A stretch of 64,000 bases of DNA from Limimaricola sp027213785 (GTDB lineage Bacteria; Pseudomonadota; Alphaproteobacteria; Rhodobacterales; Rhodobacteraceae), in the NCBI RefSeq assembly GCF_050847355.1, contig NZ_CP193755.1, positions 992,001 to 1,056,000 of the forward strand, given 5' to 3'. Position numbers and translations under genes: made by a program. How positions within the stretch are numbered: the stretch's first letter is position 1; every line of letters begins with the position of its first letter. The notes under the pieces are model-generated. The model saw nothing but the letters and a program-made list of their open reading frames with translations. It was not told where the DNA came from and did not search any database. This document shows positions 57,795-64,000 of the stretch, in pieces.

Positions 57795-58669
57795 AGTCGC
57801 TGTTCCGGCGCGAGCCGCAATACGGCATCCGCCGGGATCCGGCGCCGACGCGCTGGGGCTACCGCTACCAGCGGCTGATGCTGACGCCGACCTTCCGGAT
57901 CGGGGTGCGTTTCGGCCTTCCGGTCCTGTTCGTCGCTCTGGTCGGTGGCATCTGGTTCGGCCAGGATGACAACCGGGCCGCCTTTGCAAAACAGATCGAC
58001 CGGCTCAAGGCGACGATCCAGCAGCGTCCCGAATTCATGGTCGGCGCGGTCGAGATCGAGGGGGCCGAGCCGGCGCTCGCCGCTGCGATCCGGGCCTTTC
58101 TGCCAGAGACGATGCCGGTGTCCTCCTTCGATCTCGACCTGCCTGAGATCCGCACCCGGATCCGCGAGCTGACGGCGGTGGCCGATGCCACGGTGCGGGT
58201 CCGTCCCGGCGGCACGTTGGAGATCGCGGTGACCCAGCGGGTGCCGGTCGCGGTGTGGCGCTATGTCGACGGGCTGCGGCTGGTCGATGCCGAAGGCGTG
58301 ATGACCGGCATGATCGCGCAGCGCTCCGACCGGGCCGATCTGCCGCTGATCGCGGGCGACGGCGCGCGCGAGAAGATCGACGAGGCACTGGCGCTCTTCG
58401 CCGCCGCCGCGCCGGTCGCGCCGCGCATCCGCGGGCTGGTGCGGATGGGCGAGCGGCGCTGGGACCTGGTGCTCGATCGCGACCAGCGGATCCTGCTGCC
58501 GGCGGAGAACCCGGTGCAGGCGCTGGAGCGGGTGATGGCGCTCGACGGGGCCGAGGAGATGCTGGCGCGCGACATCGCGGCGGTGGATGTGCGGAATGAG
58601 GATCGGCCGACCATAAGGCTGACCGAGCAGGCTCTGGTGCGGCTCCGCCGCGTCAGCGACAACAACTAG
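57782..58669 (+). CDS. ftsQ: Cell division protein FtsQ
   Basis: A 295-residue bitopic division protein. A basic cytoplasmic tail (RREPQYGIRRDPAPTRWGYRYQRLML), one membrane helix (about residues 42-59), a POTRA domain (FMVGAVEIEGAEPALAAAIRAFLP) and the FtsQ beta domain (VTQRVPVAVWRYVDGLRLVDAEGV) follow in order. It joins FtsL and FtsB at the septum. The start is GTG 57782, the only good choice, 13 bases inside the end of ddl. ftsA begins 22 bp after its stop. Confidence 0.93.
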   Translation: MRSLKSLFRREPQYGIRRDPAPTRWGYRYQRLMLTPTFRIGVRFGLPVLFVALVGGIWFGQDDNRAAFAKQIDRLKATIQQRPEFMVGAVEIEGAEPALAAAIRAFLPETMPVSSFDLDLPEIRTRIRELTAVADATVRVRPGGTLEIAVTQRVPVAVWRYVDGLRLVDAEGVMTGMIAQRSDRADLPLIAGDGAREKIDEALALFAAAAPVAPRIRGLVRMGERRWDLVLDRDQRILLPAENPVQALERVMALDGAEEMLARDIAAVDVRNEDRPTIRLTEQALVRLRRVSDNN

Positions 58670-58691
58670 AAAACGGAGCGGGGACGAACAG

Positions 58692-60020
58692 ATGGGGCAG
58701 CTCTACCAGACCCAGCGGGCTATGCGCCACATGCGCAAGGCGGCGATGCAGCGTGGCGTGATCGCCATTCTCGACGTCGGCACCTCCAAGATTGCCTGCC
58801 TGGTGCTGCGATTCGACGGCGATGCCCCCACGCTCGAGGGCGTGGGCTCGATGGCCGGGCAGTCCAATTTCCGCATCATCGGCGCCGCCACCACCCGCTC
58901 GCGTGGGGTCTCCTTCGGCGAGGTCGCGGCGATGGCCGAGACCGAGCGCGCGATCCGCACCGCGGTGCAGGCGGCGCAGAAGATGGCCGGGGTCCGGGTC
59001 GATCACGTCATCGCCACGCTGTCCGGCGCGCGGCCGCGCAGCTACGGGCTCGATGGCGAGGTCGAGGTGGAGGCCGGGCAGGTCACCGACGGCGATATCG
59101 GCCGCGTGCTGGCGGCCTGCGAACTGCCCGATTACGGCGATGGCCGCGAGGTGCTGCACGCGCAGCCGGTCAACTTCGCGCTCGACCACCGCTCGGGTCT
59201 GGCCGATCCGCGCGGCCAGATCGGCCAGCGACTGACCACTGACATGCACCTGCTCACCGTCGACGCCACCGCGATCGAGAACCTGCTCTACTGCATCAAG
59301 CGCTGCGATCTCGAAGTCGCGGGGCTGGCCTCATCGGCCTATGTCTCGGGGGTCTCCTCGCTGGTCGAGGACGAGCAGGAGCTGGGCGCGGCCTGCATCG
59401 ACATGGGCGGCGGCTCGACCGGGATCTCGGTTTTCATCCGCAAGCATATGATCTACGCGGATTCGGTGCGCATGGGCGGCGATCACGTCACATCGGACAT
59501 CTCGATGGGCCTGCAGGTGCCGATGGCCACCGCCGAGCGGATCAAGACCTTCTATGGCGGCGTCGTCGCCACCGGCATGGATGACCGCGAGATGATCGAG
59601 ATCGGCGGCGATACCGGCGATTGGGAGCATGACCGCCGCACCGTCAGCCGGGCCGAACTGATCGGCATCATGCGGCCGCGGGTCGAGGAGATCCTCGAAG
59701 AGGTGCGCCAGCGGCTCGACGCGGCCGGTTTCGAGCATCTGCCCAGCCAGCAGATCGTGCTCACCGGCGGCGGCAGCCAGATCCCCGGCCTCGACGGGCT
59801 GGCGACTCGTATCCTCGGCCAGCAGGTCCGGCTCGGCCGTCCGCTCAGGGTGCAGGGGCTGCCGCAGGCCGCCACCGGGCCGGCCTTCGCGGGATCGGTC
59901 GGTCTGTGCCTCTTCGCCGCGCACCCGCAGGACGAATGGTGGGATTTCGACGTGCCCGCCGAAAAGCACCCGGCGCGGTCGCTGAAGCGGGCCTTCAAGT
60001 GGTTCAAGGACAACTGGTAA
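58692..60020 (+). CDS. ftsA: Cell division protein FtsA
   Basis: A 442-residue actin-like ATPase that anchors FtsZ to the membrane. AILDVGTSKIACLVLR is phosphate loop 1, TRSRGVSFGEVAAM follows, CIDMGGGSTGISVF is phosphate loop 2 and VLTGGGSQIPGLDGLA the adenosine motif. The C-terminal end SLKRAFKWFKDNW is the amphipathic membrane-targeting helix. The 1C interaction domain lies between the two phosphate loops. An N-terminal extension (about 20 residues) is common in this order. The 167 bp to ftsZ contain a GANTC methylation site (60046-60050), which suggests cell-cycle control of ftsZ. Confidence 0.97.
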   Translation: MGQLYQTQRAMRHMRKAAMQRGVIAILDVGTSKIACLVLRFDGDAPTLEGVGSMAGQSNFRIIGAATTRSRGVSFGEVAAMAETERAIRTAVQAAQKMAGVRVDHVIATLSGARPRSYGLDGEVEVEAGQVTDGDIGRVLAACELPDYGDGREVLHAQPVNFALDHRSGLADPRGQIGQRLTTDMHLLTVDATAIENLLYCIKRCDLEVAGLASSAYVSGVSSLVEDEQELGAACIDMGGGSTGISVFIRKHMIYADSVRMGGDHVTSDISMGLQVPMATAERIKTFYGGVVATGMDDREMIEIGGDTGDWEHDRRTVSRAELIGIMRPRVEEILEEVRQRLDAAGFEHLPSQQIVLTGGGSQIPGLDGLATRILGQQVRLGRPLRVQGLPQAATGPAFAGSVGLCLFAAHPQDEWWDFDVPAEKHPARSLKRAFKWFKDNW

Positions 60021-60187
60021 TACGCAAGATGTCGCCGACCACCGAGAATCGACGCTGCGGAAACGGCAGAAAATAAGTAGGAATGCCCGAGTTTCCCCGT
60101 GACGATGCGGACGCGCGCGGATAGTTTGGCCAGATAATGGCAGATACGCCCGGCGGGACGGGCCAGATTCAGGACAGGCAGACAGCG

Positions 60188-61903
60188 ATGGCACTCAACC
60201 TCTCTCTGCCGGGGCAGGAAGATCTCAAGCCCCGGATCACCGTCTTCGGCGTGGGCGGCGCTGGTGGCAACGCGGTCAACAACATGATCGAGAAGGAGCT
60301 CGACGGCGTCGAGTTCGTCGTGGCCAACACCGACGCGCAGGCGCTGCAGCAGTCGCGCGCCCAAGCCAAGATCCAGATGGGCGTGAAGGTCACCGAGGGG
60401 CTGGGCGCGGGCGCCCGCGCCACCGTCGGTGCCGCCGCGGCCGAGGAATCGATCGAGGAGATCGTCGACCACCTCGCCGGGGCCCACATGTGCTTCATCA
60501 CCGCCGGCATGGGCGGCGGCACCGGTACCGGTGCCGCGCCGATCATCGCCCAGGCCGCGCGCGAGCTCGGCGTGCTGACCGTCGGCGTCGTCACCAAGCC
60601 GTTCCAGTTCGAGGGCGGCAAGCGCATGAAGCAGGCCGAGGCCGGCGTCGAGGCGCTGCAGAAGGTGGTCGACACGCTGATCATCATTCCTAACCAGAAC
60701 CTGTTCCGGCTCGCCAACGAGAACACCACCTTCACCGAGGCCTTCGCGCTCGCCGACGACGTGCTCTACCAAGGCGTCAAGGGCGTGACCGACCTGATGG
60801 TGCGTCCGGGCCTGATCAACCTCGACTTCGCCGACGTGCGCGCGGTGATGGACGAGATGGGCAAGGCGATGATGGGCACCGGCGAGGCCGATGGCGAGGA
60901 TCGCGCCGTGCAGGCCGCCGAGAAGGCGATAGCGAACCCGCTCCTGGACGAGATCAGCCTCGAAGGCGCGCGCGGCGTGCTCATCAACATCACCGGCGGC
61001 TACGATCTCACCTTGTTCGAACTGGACGAGGCAGCGAACAAGATTCGCGAAAAGGTCGATCCCGAGGCCAACATCATCGTTGGCTCGACGCTCGACACCG
61101 GCATGGAAGGCCGGATGCGGGTTTCGGTCGTCGCCACCGGCATCGATGCGCTGGCCAAGCCCGAGGAAGTCCCGGTGCCGCGCCGCAAGATGAGCGAGCC
61201 GCTGCGCGAGCGCGTTTCGGCCGAGGAAGAGGCGCCCGCCGCCCCGGTGCCGCCGCGCCGCGAGGCGCCGCAGCAGCCCGCACCGCGCGCTCAGGCCCCC
61301 GCGCCGCGCCGCGAGGCACAGCCGCAGTCCCGCCGCGAGCCCGAGCCGAGCTTCGAGGAGGAGGATTACGCCGAGGGCTTCGACACGCGCCGTCCGGCAC
61401 CGCGCGAGGAAGCGCGCTACCAGCCGCAGCGTGACGACGACCTGCCGCCGCCCGCCTATGAGCCGCGCCGCGAGGCGCCGCAGGCCGAGGCCGCGCCGGA
61501 GAGCTTCGTGGCGCCCGCGCCGCGTTCGGGCGGTAGCTCGGCCGGTGACATGGCCCGGCTGCGCGCCGCGGCTCAGAACCAGCCGCGCCCGCAGCAGTCC
61601 GAGCGGCAGGAGATGCCGCGCGCCGAGCCGCGCAGCCCCGCCGCCCCGGCACGTGGCGCCGAGGCCGACCGCCAGCAGCCGCGTTTCGGGATCAACTCGC
61701 TGATCAACCGGATGACCGGCCATGGTGAGCAGCCGTCCGGTCAGCCCGCGAGCCAGCCGCGCCAGCAGCCGCAGGCGCAGCGCCCGGCGCCGCAGCAGCC
61801 CACCGGCCCGCGTCAGGCGCCGAACTGGTCGGATGATGGCGAGACCGATCCCGAGCAGGAACGCATCGAGATTCCCGCCTTCCTGCGTCGTCAGGCCAAC
61901 TGA
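60188..61903 (+). CDS. ftsZ: Cell division GTPase FtsZ
   Basis: A 571-residue tubulin homologue that forms the Z-ring. VFGVGGAGGNAVNNMIE begins the GTPase domain, the tubulin signature GGGTGTG is at residues 109-115, and NLDFADVRAVM carries the T7 loop. After about residue 320 a long Pro/Arg/Gln/Glu-rich linker of roughly 230 residues runs to the conserved C-terminal peptide IEIPAFLRRQ, which binds FtsA. The long linker is usual for alphaproteobacteria. ATG 60188 (MALNLSLP) is the family start; the ATG at 60137 would add 17 residues. A strong terminator follows. Confidence 0.97.
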   Translation: MALNLSLPGQEDLKPRITVFGVGGAGGNAVNNMIEKELDGVEFVVANTDAQALQQSRAQAKIQMGVKVTEGLGAGARATVGAAAAEESIEEIVDHLAGAHMCFITAGMGGGTGTGAAPIIAQAARELGVLTVGVVTKPFQFEGGKRMKQAEAGVEALQKVVDTLIIIPNQNLFRLANENTTFTEAFALADDVLYQGVKGVTDLMVRPGLINLDFADVRAVMDEMGKAMMGTGEADGEDRAVQAAEKAIANPLLDEISLEGARGVLINITGGYDLTLFELDEAANKIREKVDPEANIIVGSTLDTGMEGRMRVSVVATGIDALAKPEEVPVPRRKMSEPLRERVSAEEEAPAAPVPPRREAPQQPAPRAQAPAPRREAQPQSRREPEPSFEEEDYAEGFDTRRPAPREEARYQPQRDDDLPPPAYEPRREAPQAEAAPESFVAPAPRSGGSSAGDMARLRAAAQNQPRPQQSERQEMPRAEPRSPAAPARGAEADRQQPRFGINSLINRMTGHGEQPSGQPASQPRQQPQAQRPAPQQPTGPRQAPNWSDDGETDPEQERIEIPAFLRRQAN

Positions 61904-61929
61904 CCGCTCCGCGCACAACCGCTGTGCGA

Positions 61930-61961
61930 AAAGGGCCGCCCTCCGGGCGGCCCTTTGTTTT
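61930..61961 (+). terminator. Rho-independent terminator of ftsZ
   Basis: A 12-bp stem aaagggccgccc / gggcggcccttt with a 3-base loop is followed by gtttt. It closes the dcw transcript, so lpxC needs its own promoter in 61962-62096. Confidence 0.93.
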
Positions 61962-62096
61962 CCTGTGCCGAATTTCTGCCGATGCGTGTCCCCGGTCACA
62001 TGTTTCACGCTGTCGCAAAGAGTGAATTGTGACTGATGCATGAAGCTCTTAGGTCACGTGGGTAACGAAATCCGAAACGGATCCGGGCAGAGAGAC

Positions 62097-63032
62097 GTGC
62101 AGACTACGCTGATCACACAGGTCGGGTTTACCGGCATCGGGCTCCATTCGGGGCGACCGGTCCGGCTGTGCCTGCGCCCCGCGCCTGCCGGACACGGCAT
62201 CGTCTTTCGCCGGATGGACGTGGTCGGCATCGACGCGCGGGTCCCGGCCCGCTGGGACCTCGTCGAGATCTCGCCGCTCAACACACGCATCGTCAACGAG
62301 GCCGGTGTCTCCGTCTCCACCATCGAACATTTGATGGCGGCTCTGGCGGGCTGCGGCGTGCACAACGTGCTCGTCGAGATCGACGGGCCCGAAGTGCCGA
62401 TCCTCGACGGCAGCGCTGCCGGTTTCGCGCGCGCCATCCTCGGCGCCGGCCTGACGCGGCTTGATGCGCCGCTCCACGCCATCGAGATCCTCGCGCCGGT
62501 CGAAGCGGTGCATGGTGCCGCCGTGGCACGGCTGCGGCCGCAGATGCCCGATGAGCCGCGCGGGTTGCGCATCGATTTCGAGATCGACTTTCCGGATGCG
62601 GCGATCGGCCGTCAGAACCGGGTGCTCGACATGGCCAATGGCGCCTTCCTGCGCGAACTCTGCGACAGCCGGACCTTCTGCCGGCTCTCCGATGTCGAGG
62701 CGATGCAGGCGCAGGGGCTGGCCTTGGGTGGCACCTTCGACAACGCCGTCGTGGTCGATGGCGCCGAGGTGCTGAGCCCGGGTGGGCTGCGCCACGCCGA
62801 CGAGGCGGTGCGCCACAAGATGCTCGACGCGCTGGGTGACCTGACGACGGCCGGGCTGCCGATCCTGGGCGTCTATGAAGGGCGGCGCGCCGGCCATGCG
62901 ATGACCAACCGGCTGCTGCGGGCGCTCTTCGCGCGGCCCGATGCCTGGCGTCTCGTCACCTGCGATGCGGCGCTTGCCGACCAGCTGCCGGGCAGCCGTA
63001 TCAAGTCGGCGGATCTCGCCGCCGTTGCCTGA
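62097..63032 (+). CDS. lpxC: UDP-3-O-acyl-N-acetylglucosamine deacetylase
   Basis: A 311-residue zinc enzyme that catalyses the committed step of lipid A synthesis. The zinc ligands H78 (IEHLMAAL), H240 and D244 (HKMLDALGD), and the catalytic H267 (GRRAGHAMTN) are present at the spacing of the E. coli enzyme. GFTGIGLHSG near the start and GPEVPILDGSAAGF are typical. GTG 62097 gives the family start (xQTTLITQVGFTGIGLHSG); the ATG at 62040 in frame would add 19 residues with no homologous content. Location right after ftsZ is classic. Confidence 0.96.
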   Translation: MQTTLITQVGFTGIGLHSGRPVRLCLRPAPAGHGIVFRRMDVVGIDARVPARWDLVEISPLNTRIVNEAGVSVSTIEHLMAALAGCGVHNVLVEIDGPEVPILDGSAAGFARAILGAGLTRLDAPLHAIEILAPVEAVHGAAVARLRPQMPDEPRGLRIDFEIDFPDAAIGRQNRVLDMANGAFLRELCDSRTFCRLSDVEAMQAQGLALGGTFDNAVVVDGAEVLSPGGLRHADEAVRHKMLDALGDLTTAGLPILGVYEGRRAGHAMTNRLLRALFARPDAWRLVTCDAALADQLPGSRIKSADLAAVA

Positions 63033-63154
63033 CGAAGGCGGTCGCCAAGCGGTCGAGGGAAAAGCCATTTTGCCCCCGATTTTTTCATGCTAGACCCAAG
63101 GCCGAGCGGCCCCGAAACGGGGCGTGAACGGGGCGCCGACCCCGGGATGGGCAG

Positions 63155-64000
63155 ATGACCGACAGGATGCAGGACGCGCGGATGGCAGGCAGCGGAACAC
63201 GGGCCAGCTTGGGCCTGATTTTGGCCTTGGGGCTACTTTCGGCTTGCGGCAACACCACCAACCGTCTGGCCCCCGGCGAGCTCGAAGAGATGAGCGCGGT
63301 CGAGATCTACCAGAAGGGCGAGGGCAGCCTCGAAGGCGGACAGTCCGAGGACGCCGCCTTCTATTTCGGCGAGATCGAGCGCCTCTACCCCTATTCGGAA
63401 TGGGCCAAGCGCGGCCTGATCATGCAGGCCTTCGCGCATCACAAGGACCGCGCCTACGACGAGAGCCGGGCCAGCGCGCAGCGCTATCTCGATTTCTACC
63501 CGACCAGCGAGGACGCGGCTTATGCGCAGTACCTGCTGGCGCTGAGCTACTACGACCAGATCGACGATATCGGTCGCGATCAGGGTCTGACCTTTCAGGC
63601 GCTGCAGGCGCTGCGCGCGGTGATCGAGCAATATCCTGACAGCAGCTATGCCGCCGAGGCCAAGCTCAAGTTCGATCTCGCCTTCGACCACCTCGCGGCC
63701 AAGGAAATGGAAATCGGGCGCTACTATCTCAAGCGCAACCATTACGCCGCCGCCGCCCGTCGCTTCCGGGTGGTGGTCGAGGACTTCCAGACCACGACGC
63801 ATACCGCCGAGGCGCTGCACCGGCTGGTCGAATCCTATCTCTCGCTGGGCCTTCTCGAGGAGGCGCAGACCGCCGGCGCAATTCTGGGCTACAACTACCG
63901 TGGCACCGACTGGTATCGGGACAGCTACGCGCTGCTTACCGGGCGCGGCCTCAGGCCGGAAGCGGCGGGCGACAACTGGCTGGCCGCGATCTACCGCCAG
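63155..64000 (+). CDS. bamD: Outer membrane protein assembly factor BamD (3' end outside window)
   Basis: A lipoprotein of the BAM complex; 282 codons are visible and the window ends before a stop. The signal peptide ends in the lipobox GLLSAC with C31 as the lipidated residue. Tetratricopeptide-like helices follow (EIYQKGEGSLEGGQSEDAAFYFGEIERLYPYSEWAKRG and EAKLKFDLAFDHLAAKEMEIGRYYLKRNHYAAAARRF), typical of BamD. ATG 63155 is chosen; ATG 63182 is an in-frame alternative with a shorter signal peptide. The 122 bp after lpxC carry a small hairpin CCCCG-AAA-CGGGG but no gene. Confidence 0.93.
   Translation, partial: MTDRMQDARMAGSGTRASLGLILALGLLSACGNTTNRLAPGELEEMSAVEIYQKGEGSLEGGQSEDAAFYFGEIERLYPYSEWAKRGLIMQAFAHHKDRAYDESRASAQRYLDFYPTSEDAAYAQYLLALSYYDQIDDIGRDQGLTFQALQALRAVIEQYPDSSYAAEAKLKFDLAFDHLAAKEMEIGRYYLKRNHYAAAARRFRVVVEDFQTTTHTAEALHRLVESYLSLGLLEEAQTAGAILGYNYRGTDWYRDSYALLTGRGLRPEAAGDNWLAAIYRQ

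Noticed and set aside
59552..62041. Minus-strand frame of 829 codons
   Set aside because: It is antisense to ftsA and ftsZ and has low-complexity Arg/Leu composition.

Overview
The window is chromosomal DNA of an alphaproteobacterium of the order Rhodobacterales (Rhodobacter/Paracoccus/Roseobacter relatives). The evidence is the high GC content, a PhaR-type phaZ-phaC-phaP-phaR locus, a division and cell wall (dcw) cluster with a DUF2484 gene between murC and murB, FtsZ with a long Pro/Gln/Arg-rich tail, and a DUF1127 gene followed by CCUCCUCCC hairpin RNAs. No species can be named from this stretch alone.

Region 1 (about 65-9323) is an integrated element of 9.26 kb in the 3' end of a tRNA-Cys(GCA) gene. 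An 18-bp piece of the tRNA end is repeated at the far border. Inside are a protein with a family A DNA polymerase-like palm, a complete type III restriction-modification pair (mod, res), an XRE regulator, an unknown membrane protein and a tyrosine integrase. Its GC content is lower than that of the flanks, and the target-recognition part of mod is lower still.

Region 2 (9381-22278) is ordinary core genome: an isoaspartate methyltransferase-like protein, a TolC channel, a PopZ-like protein, cobyric acid synthase, EF-P, an inositol-phosphatase-family enzyme, YgfZ, a phosphatase-ABC exporter pair and a class V aminotransferase. Region 3 (22283-27204) is the polyhydroxyalkanoate (PHA) module: phaZ diverges from phaC, followed by phaP and phaR, with PhaR-type CTGC-N3/4-GCAG sites in three intergenic regions. 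Region 4 (27380-38537) holds housekeeping genes: a methyltransferase, a Bax inhibitor-1 family protein, an XRE regulator, a HisN-type phosphatase, guanine deaminase, MgtE, 5-formyl-THF cyclo-ligase, a YmdB-like phosphodiesterase, an SLC13 transporter, YebC and LysE.

Region 5 (38576-39519, minus strand) is the most unusual part. A DUF1127 gene is followed by 13 tandem hairpins, each showing CCUCCUCCC in its loop. This looks like the Rhodobacter CcsR or 'cuckoo' sRNA locus, which has four RNAs in R. sphaeroides as far as I know, expanded here to about six or seven two-hairpin units.

Region 6 (39697-64000) holds mrp, a 660-bp intergenic region with DnaA-box-like sites, and the dcw cluster: mraZ-rsmH-ftsL-ftsI-murE-murF-mraY-murD-[FAD oxidoreductase, inverted]-ftsW-murG-murC-DUF2484-murB-ddl-ftsQ-ftsA-ftsZ. 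lpxC and bamD follow, the latter cut by the window edge. Most dcw neighbours overlap or nearly touch, which points to translational coupling for peptidoglycan precursor synthesis and septation.
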